Assembly (NCBI GenBank): GCA_045595165.1
Contig: JAZNZY010000020.1
Span: 83,106 to 147,105, forward strand
Direction: 5' to 3'
DNA length: 64,000 bases
Origin: SFLA01 sp045595165
Lineage (GTDB): Bacteria; Bacillota; Clostridia; Oscillospirales; CAG-382
Position 1 is the stretch's first letter, and the number at the start of each line of letters is the position of its first letter. The notes beneath the pieces were generated by a model. It saw only the letters and a program-made list of their open reading frames with translations, was not told the origin of the DNA and made no database searches. This document shows positions 1 to 8,748 of this stretch, piece by piece. The translations under genes were made by a program, and so were the position numbers.

Positions 1-1
1 T

Positions 2-127
2 TCGTCTATCGAGCTTTCCTGCGACGGTCCCGTACGTCCTCCGTATATAGCATATCTGCAAGGCGGACTTACCTACGAAAGCGGTAAGTACGGCATACTT
101 AAAGCAGCTCAAACCGTAACGGAATAA
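2..127 (+). CDS. C-terminal end of an unrecognised protein (partial)
   Basis: The reading frame is open from the left edge and stops at 125-127. The 41 visible residues include the stretch CDGPVRPPYIAYLQGGLTYE and look like a soluble enzyme C-terminus. I do not recognise the family. It is followed 14 bases later by a strong terminator, which supports this being a real gene end. The rest of the gene lies outside the window. Confidence 0.6.
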   Translation, partial: SSIELSCDGPVRPPYIAYLQGGLTYESGKYGILKAAQTVTE

Positions 128-141
128 ATTTTATACAAAAG

Positions 142-170
142 AAAAATCCCGCATTAAAGCGGGATTTTTT
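142..170. terminator. Bidirectional intrinsic terminator
   Basis: An 11-bp stem (142-152 with 159-169) around a six-base loop, with a GC core and A/T runs on both sides. It can end the rightward gene at 127 and the leftward gene ending at 177. Confidence 0.85.
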
Positions 171-176
171 ACTTAA

Positions 177-521
177 TTAAAAAAAGAACAAGGGTATCAT
201 ATACTGGGAAGCGGACATGCCGAGTATACCAAGCATGAATACGAAGTAAACAACGTAGAATACAGCGCCTGCAACACCGCCGATAAGAGTTATGAGGTTT
301 ATAATAAAACCGATGGTTGCAAGTATTTTACCAACCTTTGTGATGCCGGTAAGCTCGCCCTGTTCAGAAAGCTTCTTCGCCTTGCTGCGTGCTACAAGTG
401 CAAAAATAAATCCTACTATGGGGACAGAAAGCACAAGCGAAAGAAGACCGAAGACGAATATGCTGGGATCGGAAGGGGCCACTGCAGGTTTTACGGGAGT
501 TGCGTTGTAGTTGTTGTCCAT
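177..521 (-). CDS. Small DUF4190-like membrane protein
   Basis: A 114-residue protein with a short polar, Pro/Ala-rich N-terminus and three likely membrane segments (about 20-43, 66-85 and 85-110). The charged stretch after the first segment (ARSKAKKLSEQGELTG) resembles the loop of DUF4190-type small membrane proteins. GGAGG lies about 12 bases before the ATG. It is partly similar to the next gene upstream, where the matching loop reads AQKKVKAYLSQNNG, so the two are probably paralogues in one leftward unit. The function of this family is unknown. Confidence 0.7.
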   Translation of the reverse strand: MDNNYNATPVKPAVAPSDPSIFVFGLLSLVLSVPIVGFIFALVARSKAKKLSEQGELTGITKVGKILATIGFIINLITLIGGVAGAVFYVVYFVFMLGILGMSASQYMIPLFFF

Positions 522-557
522 AATTGAATATATCCTCCAAAAAATTATTTATAAACT

Positions 558-887
558 TTAGCGGAAAAAGGAAAAAAGATTGCCGAAAATCATAAGAACG
601 TAAAACGCAAAAAAAGAATACTGTAATGCTATAATGCACAGATAAAACGCCCAAAAGCAGCTGTATCCTATTCCGGCATATATACCTGCCTTAGAGAGAA
701 TACTGCCAACCATAACCTTGTTACAAGTTACACCGTTATTTTGCGAAAGATAAGCTTTAACCTTTTTTTGGGCGATAATCCCCAAAATAATGCCGGGGAG
801 TCCGTAAGAAGAAAGCGCCGCAGCTACTATACCCCAAGTCAAAACATTGGACGGAGCGATGGATTCATTGCTTTTGACATATTCCAT
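558..887 (-). CDS. Small DUF4190-like membrane protein, paralogue of its neighbour
   Basis: A 109-residue protein with hydrophobic segments at about 17-40, 60-80 and 80-105, and a basic loop resembling that of the gene at 177-521. AGGAGG at 895-900 sits well placed before the ATG. It is the first gene of a two-gene leftward unit with its own promoter. The hydrophobic layout and the shared loop are visible. The family assignment is by resemblance only and no function can be given. Confidence 0.7.
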   Translation of the reverse strand: MEYVKSNESIAPSNVLTWGIVAAALSSYGLPGIILGIIAQKKVKAYLSQNNGVTCNKVMVGSILSKAGIYAGIGYSCFWAFYLCIIALQYSFFAFYVLMIFGNLFSFFR

Positions 888-909
888 AAAGCAGCCTCCT
901 TACGAAAAC

Positions 910-938
910 ATTATATATGCAACGGCGGAAAAATGCAA
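910..938 (-). promoter_or_regulatory. Sigma-70-type promoter for the two small membrane genes
   Basis: Reading leftward, TTGCAT (933-938) and TATAAT (910-915) are separated by 17 bases. The start codon of the first gene follows about 20 bases downstream. The flanking sequence is strongly A/T rich. Confidence 0.65.
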
Positions 939-1043
939 TATTTTTTTACAAAAATATGAACAAATTTATCTTTTTACGTCTGATTATATATTATTGTTGA
1001 TTTTTTGCTTTATTTATAGTAATATATAGTTTGATTGTAATGA

Positions 1044-2018
1044 TCAGGACTCAAAGAAAGCAAATACGATTTGCAAATATTTTTCCAGCTTTTCGGATAC
1101 GCAGATGAATGCGGAATGCTTTGCGCCTTCTATACTTATGAACTTGCATCCCAAAAGCTTTGCAAGCTTTTCCTGTGGCTTTCTGCGAACGACTGTATCC
1201 AACGCGGAATTGATTACAAGCACCTTTGAAGAAACTTTTTTGAGCTCTTTTGCTTTAAGCATTTTATTTCCCACGCTTACAGCCTCATACATCCAGCGAT
1301 TGGTTGAGGATGAGGTCTGATACCGTTTATCCGAAAGGCGCACGTCAAGATTGTGTCTGAAACGGGGATAGCTGGTATCGTGGCATTTATCAAAGGGATG
1401 ATCGGGATTGAAATCTGAAGCGTACCTGAACCTTGAAGCCCATCCGTGCTTTGCCGCGCCTGCCTTGAGCATAAGCTTGAGAAGGAATATGGGGCAATTA
1501 TTGGTAAAAGGAAAAACCATAGGTGAAGAAAGCACTGTGCGGGATATCTTTTTTCCGCAACGCATAAGATACAGAGTCGCTATGCTTCCTCCCATTGAAT
1601 GGGAAAAAATATTAACGTTTTCTTTTCCGCCTACGGGAATTACTATATTATCCACAAAAGCTTCCAGGTCTTTGACGTAATCTTCAAAGCTGTTGACGTG
1701 GGCAAGCTCGTATCCCTCGACCTGTCTTTCGGAAAGACCGTGACCGCGGTGATCGTAAGTGAAAACGTTGTAGCCTTTGTTTATAAAGTACCATGCCAAT
1801 TCGATATATTTTTTACAATATTCCGTAAAACCGTGAACTATTACTATACTGCCCACGGGATTCTGAACAAGATAATTTCTGTAAAAGATACGCACTCCAT
1901 CGAACGAAGAAAAAGTGCCCTCTGATGCGCATTGGGAAAGAATATCCTCCACCTCGCAGATGCAGCCAAGATATTCATCTTCTTTAATTACTTGAATTTG
2001 TTTGGGAGAATAAAGCAT
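1044..2018 (-). CDS. Alpha/beta hydrolase of the lysophospholipase/monoacylglycerol lipase type
   Basis: A 324-residue serine hydrolase of the PldB/Hydrolase_4 group (COG2267), which cleave acyl groups from lysophospholipids or monoglycerides. Visible features are the oxyanion region VHGFTEYC, the cap-side motif YDHRGHGLSE, the nucleophile elbow SHSMGG with Ser as nucleophile, an acidic residue in NSALDTVV and the catalytic His in GAKHSAF. No signal peptide is seen, so it is probably cytoplasmic. I chose the ATG at 2018 because GGAG lies 10 bases upstream; a TTG two codons earlier would be too close. It is divergent from another alpha/beta hydrolase, with only about 60 bases between them. Confidence 0.85.
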   Translation of the reverse strand: MLYSPKQIQVIKEDEYLGCICEVEDILSQCASEGTFSSFDGVRIFYRNYLVQNPVGSIVIVHGFTEYCKKYIELAWYFINKGYNVFTYDHRGHGLSERQVEGYELAHVNSFEDYVKDLEAFVDNIVIPVGGKENVNIFSHSMGGSIATLYLMRCGKKISRTVLSSPMVFPFTNNCPIFLLKLMLKAGAAKHGWASRFRYASDFNPDHPFDKCHDTSYPRFRHNLDVRLSDKRYQTSSSTNRWMYEAVSVGNKMLKAKELKKVSSKVLVINSALDTVVRRKPQEKLAKLLGCKFISIEGAKHSAFICVSEKLEKYLQIVFAFFES

Positions 2019-2081
2019 TTTCAAAAGACTCCGATTTGGGATTTTTTAAAACTAATAATACCGAAAAAGGCGGTGATAATA

Positions 2082-3047
2082 ATGGAAAAAGGTATAAAAA
2101 GGACTTTTAGACTAATTTTGTACGTTACTGTTATTATCGCAATTACTTTTTTGATCGTTTCCGCAGGCGCTACCAAGTTGATATATGACGCATCATTTCC
2201 CAGATACGAAAATAAAGATATTTTACTTGATGACGAATTAACGCATCTTAACGGAAAAAGAAAAGAATTATTATTTTTATCCGGTGAATACGAGCTTGCG
2301 GGTTATTTATATCCCGCAGAAAATGACACGAAAAGCGGATTGGTTGTTTTTGTTCAGGGAATGAACGCCACAACGGAAAACTATTTGTGGCAGATAAAAA
2401 GCTTTACGGAAAGCGGATACGGTGTGTTTATTTTTGACCCAACGGGATGCGGAAGCAGTGAGGGAAAGAGCAGTATCGGTTTTTCCCGTATATTACTTGA
2501 TCTGAACTCGGCTTTGGATTTTATTTCAAATGAAGAAAACTTCGGGTTTGATAATATTTTTCTGTTCGGGCATAGCAGAGGCGGCTATGCGGCGTGCTGT
2601 GCCGCTCATTACGGACACGATATAACCGCAGTCGCCTCAGTTAACGGAATTAACAGCGCGATGGAAGGCGTGATGATGCCTGCCGCAAAGGTTATAGGCA
2701 ACGTCGCATATACAAATTATCCCCTTTTGTGGCTGTATCAGGTAAGCCTTTTCGGAACAGAAGCGGTAAATATTTCTGCCGCAGAAACCCTTGTCGAGCA
2801 CAATATACCCGCTTTGATAATTCATTCCGCAGAGGATGAAATTGTACCTGCAAACAGATTTTCCATTGTTTCCCACGTTGAAAACACAGAATTCATAACC
2901 GAAATACAGGATTATAACAGCGAAAATGCGGATTCCCATACCGGAGTTCTGTTTGATACCGACGGAAAAGCAAACCAAGATTTATTAAGCATTATTACTG
3001 ATTTTTTTGACAAAGCTGCACAAGCGGCGGAAAACGGTGAAGAATGA
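2082..3047 (+). CDS. Membrane-anchored alpha/beta hydrolase
   Basis: A 321-residue protein with an N-terminal transmembrane helix (about 8-30), followed by an extracytoplasmic alpha/beta hydrolase domain. Features are FVQGMNATTENY near the oxyanion site, FDPTGCGSSEG, the nucleophile elbow FGHSRGGYAA, an acid in SAEDEIVP and a likely catalytic His in NADSHTG. The frame stays open upstream, but the ATG at 2082 has GGCGGTGAT just before it and starts the expected basic-plus-hydrophobic anchor. It overlaps the glycosyltransferase gene by four bases (ATGA), so the two are translationally coupled. Its substrate is unknown; given the neighbours, a lipid or glycolipid ester is possible. Confidence 0.85.
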   Translation: MEKGIKRTFRLILYVTVIIAITFLIVSAGATKLIYDASFPRYENKDILLDDELTHLNGKRKELLFLSGEYELAGYLYPAENDTKSGLVVFVQGMNATTENYLWQIKSFTESGYGVFIFDPTGCGSSEGKSSIGFSRILLDLNSALDFISNEENFGFDNIFLFGHSRGGYAACCAAHYGHDITAVASVNGINSAMEGVMMPAAKVIGNVAYTNYPLLWLYQVSLFGTEAVNISAAETLVEHNIPALIIHSAEDEIVPANRFSIVSHVENTEFITEIQDYNSENADSHTGVLFDTDGKANQDLLSIITDFFDKAAQAAENGEE

Positions 3048-4057
3048 AGGAAGTAGTCCTTATACCGGCGTATAAGCCGGATAACGAAATGTGTAACCTT
3101 GCACGTAAGCTTCAAAACTGCGGTTTTGACGTTTTGATAGTAAATGACGGAAGCGGCGCCGAATACGATAACGTGTTTTTAAAGGCGTCCGCATTCGCAA
3201 CGGTGATCTGTCATAACAAAAACCAAGGTAAAGGCAGAGCGTTAAAAACGGGAATGGAATACATACGGGATAATTTTAAAGAATGTGAATTCTTTATAAC
3301 TGCAGATGCTGACGGTCAGCACAAATGCGAGGATATTATCCGCGTAGGAGAAGCGTTGAAAAACGGCGCAGAGTTTGTACTGACTACCCGTCTGCTTAAC
3401 AGAAATATCCCCAAAAGAAGCAAATTCGGAAACGATCTTTCAAGAGTGATATATACAATTTCGACAGGCAGATATTTTAAAGATAATCAATCCGGACTTC
3501 GCGGCTTTTCCGCAGACAACATTGATTGGCTTTTGAAGGTAAAGGGCGAAAAGTACGATTACGAAATGAATATGCTGTACTATGCCTCGAAGCAAGCCAT
3601 ACCGATCACTACCCTTGATATAGAAGCGGTTTATATTGACGGTAATAAATCCTCCCACTTTAATCCCGTAAAGGATACCGTAAGGATATACCGTTTGCTG
3701 TTAAAATCCGCAAAAGCTTCTATTATAACAGCTATTCTTGCCGAGATCGCTATATTTATTTGCGGTCTTGTTACCGACGTACCCTATGACAGTCTTTACG
3801 TGCTTACCTCGGGCTTTGCGGCGGCAATCACGACTTATGTGATCAACAAGTTCTTTATCTTCAAAAATATTGATTATCGTGACGGGGGCAGAAATATGCT
3901 GTACACGGTATTACGCTATACGCTGTATGCTTTGGGTACTGCCGTGATCACATCATTTTTACCAATTATACCCCTTTTTGTTGCATTTAATATTTGTGCT
4001 CTCATAGGATTACCTATACGGTATTTCGTTCACAAATATATTCACGCTTTTAATTAA
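3044..4057 (+). CDS. Family 2 glycosyltransferase fused to a GtrA-like membrane domain
   Basis: A 337-residue two-domain protein. Residues 1-225 form a GT2 domain of the polyprenyl-phosphate sugar transferase type: LIPAYKPD, VNDGSGAE, NQGKGRALKTG and the metal-binding DADGQHK are visible. Residues 228-335 carry four hydrophobic helices and the VINKFFIFK signature of GtrA proteins. Such fusions are thought to load a sugar on an undecaprenyl or dolichyl-type lipid and flip it across the membrane for cell-wall or surface glycosylation. It is coupled to the upstream hydrolase by a four-base overlap and converges with plsX, overlapping its 3' end by eight bases. Confidence 0.88.
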   Translation: MKEVVLIPAYKPDNEMCNLARKLQNCGFDVLIVNDGSGAEYDNVFLKASAFATVICHNKNQGKGRALKTGMEYIRDNFKECEFFITADADGQHKCEDIIRVGEALKNGAEFVLTTRLLNRNIPKRSKFGNDLSRVIYTISTGRYFKDNQSGLRGFSADNIDWLLKVKGEKYDYEMNMLYYASKQAIPITTLDIEAVYIDGNKSSHFNPVKDTVRIYRLLLKSAKASIITAILAEIAIFICGLVTDVPYDSLYVLTSGFAAAITTYVINKFFIFKNIDYRDGGRNMLYTVLRYTLYALGTAVITSFLPIIPLFVAFNICALIGLPIRYFVHKYIHAFN

Positions 4058-5027
4058 GAGATTTTTCCACGGCGGTATCGAATCCGCTTTCGGAAAGGCG
4101 CAAAACCTGTTCAATACACGAAACTGCGGTGCTGCTGTTGGCGGCACCGTGCATTTTTACTACCGTCTTTTTTGTACCCAAGAAGGTAGCTCCTCCGCGG
4201 GAATTGAAATCAAACGCAGTATTGAGCTGTTTATAAAGGAATTCGGAAGCTTCGGGGAAATTATCTCCCAAAATCTTCTTGCTGATTTCTGCGGCAACTT
4301 TTCCGGTCGCCTCGGTATCCTTAAGCAGGATATTTCCCGCAAAGCCATCGCATACCAGCACGTCAGCCTTACCCAAAAGCACATCGCTTCCTTCAAGGTT
4401 TCCGATAAAATTAAGACCTGATACTTCCAAAAGCGAATAGGTTTCCTTGACTACACCGTTCCCCTTTCCTTTTTCCGTGCCAGTTGAAAGGAGGGCTACA
4501 CGGGGAAAAGTGATTCCGTACATACTTTTTACAAATGCGCTTCCCATTTTTGCAAATTCGACGAGATCCTTAGGCGTGCAGTCTACGTTTGCTCCGCAAT
4601 CCACGAGGCAGATATAGCACCCGTCTACAGCGGGAAGAGAAGATGACAATGCAGGGCGTTTAAGACCCTTTTGCAGACCAAGTCTGCAGATAGTTCCCAC
4701 CAACAATGCACCTGTATTCCCTGCAGAGATCATACCGTCGCACTCGTTATCTCTGAGATACTCCAACGCAAGCACCATCGAGCTGTTATCGCATCCACCG
4801 AAAACGCTCATCGGTGATTGTGTGTTGCTGATATATTCATTTGTTTCCAGAACGGTATAACGGTCTTCGGTTATTCCGTTTTCCGCCATAACGCTGTCGA
4901 TCATGTTTTTCTCACCGGAAAATACGCAAAAAAGGTCGCTATGCGATTTCATATATTCGGCGGAGCCGCAAACAATGGGTAACGCTCCCCTATCTCCGCC
5001 CAAAGTATCTATTACGATTTTTTTCAT
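4050..5027 (-). CDS. plsX: Phosphate acyltransferase PlsX
   Basis: PlsX converts acyl-ACP and phosphate to acyl-phosphate, the donor for PlsY in phospholipid synthesis. The 325-residue protein has the family start VIDTLGGDRG, then SAGNTGALL, VDCGANVDC, the segment LSTGTEKGKGN and the C-terminal RGGATFLG. I start it at the ATG at 5027, with GGAA about nine bases upstream. The TTG two codons earlier is too close to that site. It is the last gene of a leftward operon after two DegV/FakB genes and fakA, so acyl-phosphate from the fatty acid kinase could feed the same pool. Confidence 0.95.
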   Translation of the reverse strand: MKKIVIDTLGGDRGALPIVCGSAEYMKSHSDLFCVFSGEKNMIDSVMAENGITEDRYTVLETNEYISNTQSPMSVFGGCDNSSMVLALEYLRDNECDGMISAGNTGALLVGTICRLGLQKGLKRPALSSSLPAVDGCYICLVDCGANVDCTPKDLVEFAKMGSAFVKSMYGITFPRVALLSTGTEKGKGNGVVKETYSLLEVSGLNFIGNLEGSDVLLGKADVLVCDGFAGNILLKDTEATGKVAAEISKKILGDNFPEASEFLYKQLNTAFDFNSRGGATFLGTKKTVVKMHGAANSSTAVSCIEQVLRLSESGFDTAVEKSLN

Positions 5028-5092
5028 ATTCAAAATTTCCTTTATAAGGTGTTACGGGAATGAGCAAGCCTCATTCCCGTTAAATTTTCACA

Positions 5093-6718
5093 TTATTCGA
5101 TTGCGAGAATAAAGCTGTAAATATCCTGACCGCCTCTTACATATCCGCATTCAATAAAGGGATATTTGCTTTCCAGCATATCTTTAAGCTGAACAAGCTC
5201 GGAGTGTGTTACGTCTGCACCGTAGAACACGGTGATAACCTGCTTATCGTCGATATCCTCTAATTTCTCAAGCAAGCCCGTAACGGCAGACAGCTTATTT
5301 TGGCAGGCACAAAGGATGTTATCGTCATCCAAACCGATATAATCACCCTTCTTAACGTTAACACCGGAAATACAAGTGTCCCTTGTAGCAACAGTAACGT
5401 ATCCCGTGGTAACGTATTCCATACTGCCGGTCATACTGTCCGCAACCGCTTCCACCGTATCCAAAGAAAGATCCATCATAGAAAGCGCGGAATATCCTTC
5501 GGCAATAGAACGGGAAGGTATTACGGTTACACGGGCGGAATTATACATTTCCGCCGCTTGCTTTGCAGTCAAGAACACGTTGGAATTGTTGGGAAGTACA
5601 ATTATATTCTCCGCGTTAAGTTTTCTGAACGCTTTAATAAAATCGTCTGTCGAGGGGTTTTGAGTCTGTCCCCCGTCCACAATAGCGGAAACGCCGATCT
5701 CGCTGAAATAGGACTTAACGCCGTCGCCTGCGGCAACCGCAACGACTGCATATTTTTCCTTTTCACCGTGCTGCTCGGTAGTTTCGCTGTGCTGAACGGA
5801 CATATTCTCGATCTTTATACTAAGCAATTCGCCGTAGCGAAGTCCCAGTTCAAGTACCTTATTGGGCTCGAAGGAATGTATATGTACCTTAACTATATCT
5901 CCATCCCAGACGGAAACGATGGAATCTCCAAGTTTCTCAAGCTGTGATATGAAACCGTCGTGATCAAAAGCGTTCACATCGGTTTTGGAATTAAGTAAAA
6001 GAAGTATAAATTCGGTACAATAGCCGTATTCGAAAACCGAATCCGCATTAAAGGATGCTGTGAGCGAGGGAGCGAACTCCATTTCGGAAACGCTGACGTT
6101 ATCTATATATTCGTTGCGTAATGCTGCCTCCATTCCCTCAAACACGCACAAGACGCCTGCTCCGCCGCTATCTACAACTCCCGCTTCCTTAAGCACGGGA
6201 AGAAGCTGAGGCGTGTTTTCCAGAGAGCGGCGTGCTTCGGTACAAAGCTCCGCAAAGCATTCCTGAAAAGAGGAATACTTTTCGCAATTCGTAAGGATGC
6301 GCTTGCCGCCGTCCTTGAGAACGGAAAGCATAGTACCCTCTACGGGGTTAAGCACCGATTTGTATGCGTACTTTACGCCGGAAGAAAAAGCGAGAGCGAA
6401 ATCGGAAACCTCCAAAATGTCCTTGTTTTCACATCCAACGGCAAATCCGCGGATAAACTGTGAAAAGATAACTCCCGAGTTACCCCGCGCCGACATAAGC
6501 GTGTTTTTGGAAAAACCGATCATATAATCAGATGCATTATCGGTTACGGGTGCGGAAAATCCACCCTCAAAGGTCTTTGCCATATTAGAACCCGTATCTC
6601 CGTCGGGAACAGGAAATACGTTAAGGTTATTGATTGTATCCGAATTGAGTTTTAAATTCTTAAAGCCGTTTTCCAACAGAAGCCTTAGCTCGCTTCCGTT
6701 TAGTCGGTTTGTCTGCAT
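5093..6718 (-). CDS. fakA: Fatty acid kinase catalytic subunit FakA (DAK2/YloV family)
   Basis: FakA phosphorylates fatty acids held by a FakB (DegV) carrier, producing acyl-phosphate for phospholipid synthesis. The 541-residue protein starts with the DAK2 kinase domain, showing LNVFPVPDGDTGSNM, the ARGNSGVI motif and the VDSGGAGV segment. The central and C-terminal FakA-specific part contains VAAGDG, LPNNSNV and TVIPSRS. The length is normal for the family. It starts six bases after a degV gene ends, with AAGGGA before the ATG, and is followed by plsX. This order fits one unit for using exogenous fatty acids. Confidence 0.93.
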   Translation of the reverse strand: MQTNRLNGSELRLLLENGFKNLKLNSDTINNLNVFPVPDGDTGSNMAKTFEGGFSAPVTDNASDYMIGFSKNTLMSARGNSGVIFSQFIRGFAVGCENKDILEVSDFALAFSSGVKYAYKSVLNPVEGTMLSVLKDGGKRILTNCEKYSSFQECFAELCTEARRSLENTPQLLPVLKEAGVVDSGGAGVLCVFEGMEAALRNEYIDNVSVSEMEFAPSLTASFNADSVFEYGYCTEFILLLLNSKTDVNAFDHDGFISQLEKLGDSIVSVWDGDIVKVHIHSFEPNKVLELGLRYGELLSIKIENMSVQHSETTEQHGEKEKYAVVAVAAGDGVKSYFSEIGVSAIVDGGQTQNPSTDDFIKAFRKLNAENIIVLPNNSNVFLTAKQAAEMYNSARVTVIPSRSIAEGYSALSMMDLSLDTVEAVADSMTGSMEYVTTGYVTVATRDTCISGVNVKKGDYIGLDDDNILCACQNKLSAVTGLLEKLEDIDDKQVITVFYGADVTHSELVQLKDMLESKYPFIECGYVRGGQDIYSFILAIE

Positions 6719-6724
6719 TGTAAT

Positions 6725-7615
6725 TTATTCTTTCCCTTCAATAGTTACGGTCTTGCCGTAAACGTATGTAATAAGAGTGCCCGGTCCGACGGATGCGCCC
6801 ACGATCGGTCCGATATTTGTAATATAAACATATTTGAATTTACCCAGCGCCAGCACTTCGTCGCGAAGCTTTTCGGCTTCCTCCAAAGCATCGCCGTGGG
6901 AAATACACAGTATACTGTTTTCTATATCTTCGGCGGCAGCGATAGTATCTTTGGCCATTTCTTTGCGGGCATTTACAGCACCTTTGACCTTTCTGTAGGC
7001 AAAGTTATGACCTTTCACATCGGAAATAATAAGAGGCTTTACACCGAAAATATTACCGAAGAATGCGCTGGCAGTAGTTACACGGCCTGCTCTGCGCAGG
7101 TATTCAAGGCTTTCCACCGTACCGCATTGATTCACCTTAAGGCGGTTTTCCTCTATCCAGCAAGCAATCTGATCTATACTTTTTCCTTCATCTCGCATAA
7201 GCGCGGCTTTTACCAAAAGCATACCCTGACCCAAAGAGCTGATAAGCGAATCCACACAGCATATCTTTGCATCGGGAAAGGCCGGCAAAAGCTCATAGGC
7301 TACTACCTGAGCAAGTCCCACGGAACCGGACAATCCGGACGAGCAGGATATATACAATATATCCTTACCCTGCTCCAGCCAATAAGTGAATACGGAAACG
7401 AATTCCCCGCGGGGGACTTGGGTGGTTTTTATATTTACACCGTTACGCATAAGATCATAGTATTCCTTGGGTGAATATTCCTCCCAATCAAGGGATGCAG
7501 AATGCTCGATGCCGTCGGCAACGAAATTCATCTTAACGTATTCGATATTATACTTACTGCGCACCTCTAAAGGAAGATCGCAGGTAGAATCTCCGATAAT
7601 AACAAATTCTCTCAT
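6725..7615 (-). CDS. DegV family fatty acid-binding protein (FakB-like), copy 2
   Basis: A 296-residue DegV protein. Members bind one fatty acid and present it to FakA. Visible features are the opening FVIIGDSTCDLP, the ligand-side TTQVPRGEF, SCSSGLSGSVG and the C-terminal NIGPIVGASVGPGT, which holds the carboxylate-binding Gly-rich turn. The frame is open further upstream, but the ATG at 7615 matches the family start and avoids overlap with the preceding degV gene. The upstream ribosome site is weak. The two adjacent degV genes differ clearly in sequence, so they may carry different acyl chains, as known for FakB1/FakB2 pairs. Confidence 0.9.
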   Translation of the reverse strand: MREFVIIGDSTCDLPLEVRSKYNIEYVKMNFVADGIEHSASLDWEEYSPKEYYDLMRNGVNIKTTQVPRGEFVSVFTYWLEQGKDILYISCSSGLSGSVGLAQVVAYELLPAFPDAKICCVDSLISSLGQGMLLVKAALMRDEGKSIDQIACWIEENRLKVNQCGTVESLEYLRRAGRVTTASAFFGNIFGVKPLIISDVKGHNFAYRKVKGAVNARKEMAKDTIAAAEDIENSILCISHGDALEEAEKLRDEVLALGKFKYVYITNIGPIVGASVGPGTLITYVYGKTVTIEGKE

Positions 7616-7635
7616 AATAATACGCTCTTTTTTAA

Positions 7636-8568
7636 TTATTTGCCGGCAATTTTCTGCATTAATGCTTTTTCCTCGGCAAGTCCTTCGGAAATAGGCTTTC
7701 CGAGATAGAAAGCAGCGCACAAGCCGGGACCGATAGACGGACCGCAAGCCATGCCGACGTGAGTGATAATAACCTCCTTGGGCTTTATCTCGGTACGGAT
7801 CATCTCAGCCAGCGTTTCTGCGGCGGCAAGACGGTTTGAATGAGCGACGAAAACTATATTCTCCTCGGGATTAACTATAGTTTCCTTCATATACTTAACT
7901 GTAGCATCAAGAGCCGTACGCTTACCTTTGAATTTAACGATAACCTCTGCAAGACCCTTGGAATTGAAATCTGCCATAGGGTTTACGCCTACGAGAGTTC
8001 CGAACAACGCCTTGAAGTTGGAGATTCTGCCCGTCTTTACAAGGAAGAACAGATCGTCCATAGGACCCATCTGGTGAATGGAATTGCGAATGTTGTTAAT
8101 ATAATCTGCAGTTTCCTCTATGGTTGCACCTTCCTGACGTTTTTGTCCCGCAAGAACGGTGAGCAGCGCCATTGAGGTAGAATAACGGAGAGAATCTACG
8201 CATATAATTTTTCTGCCGGGATATTTTTTCATAAGATCCTCGGCTATACGCGTACAAAGGCTGTACGTACCCGAAAGAGCAGATGAAATCGAAATACTGA
8301 GTATATCCTTACCCTGCGCCAGATACTTTTCGTACACCTCGTAACCCTCCTGCTCGGTAAAGGTAGAGGTTTTATACAGCACGTTTCTGCCGCTCATGGA
8401 TTTATAAAATTCCTCGGGAGAAATAATTCCCCAATCCAGATCGGCATATTCGGTGTGTCCATCGGGAAAATACACCGTACCGTGAAGGTAATCGGGAATA
8501 TCAAAACGTTCTCTCAACTCTGCGGTAAGATCACAAGAGCTATCGGGAATGATCACAAAATCGTTCAT
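7636..8568 (-). CDS. DegV family fatty acid-binding protein (FakB-like), copy 1
   Basis: A 310-residue DegV protein, first gene of the degV-degV-fakA-plsX operon. It opens with FVIIPDSSCDLT, has KTSTFTEQEG, ISSALSGTYS and VGMACGPSIGPG, all typical of DegV lipid carriers. It is slightly longer at the N- and C-termini than its neighbour. An AGGAT ribosome site precedes the ATG. The promoter at 8607-8635 drives it, and a short palindrome at 8593-8605 covers the expected transcription start. Confidence 0.9.
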   Translation of the reverse strand: MNDFVIIPDSSCDLTAELRERFDIPDYLHGTVYFPDGHTEYADLDWGIISPEEFYKSMSGRNVLYKTSTFTEQEGYEVYEKYLAQGKDILSISISSALSGTYSLCTRIAEDLMKKYPGRKIICVDSLRYSTSMALLTVLAGQKRQEGATIEETADYINNIRNSIHQMGPMDDLFFLVKTGRISNFKALFGTLVGVNPMADFNSKGLAEVIVKFKGKRTALDATVKYMKETIVNPEENIVFVAHSNRLAAAETLAEMIRTEIKPKEVIITHVGMACGPSIGPGLCAAFYLGKPISEGLAEEKALMQKIAGK

Positions 8569-8592
8569 ACGTCGTATCCTTTCAAAAAAAAT

Positions 8593-8635
8593 ACTCTAAC
8601 AGAGTGATTATAACACAGACGCACACTTTTTTCAA
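8593..8635 (-). promoter_or_regulatory. Promoter of the degV-degV-fakA-plsX operon with a palindrome at the start site
   Basis: Leftward TTGAAA (8630-8635) and TATAAT (8607-8612) are 17 bases apart. Directly downstream, ACTCT (8593-8597) and AGAGT (8601-8605) form a 5-3-5 palindrome across the likely transcription start. This may be an operator; the regulator is unknown and the sequence does not look like the FapR site. Confidence 0.65.
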
Positions 8636-8665
8636 CAAAAAATCACTTTTTTATTAAAATATATA

Positions 8666-8694
8666 TTGGAAAACAAGAAAAGATATGTTATAAT
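8666..8694 (+). promoter_or_regulatory. Promoter of the alpha/beta hydrolase at 8749
   Basis: TTGGAA (8666-8671) and TATAAT (8689-8694) with a 17-base spacer. The transcript would begin near 8701, exactly at a hairpin: GTTTGG (8706-8711), an AAA loop (8712-8714), CCAAAC (8715-8720), with an outer GCGC pair at 8701-8704 and 8728-8731. Confidence 0.65.
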
Positions 8695-8748
8695 TTAAAT
8701 GCGCTGTTTGGAAACCAAACATAATATGCGCCAACGGAGGAAACAGAT

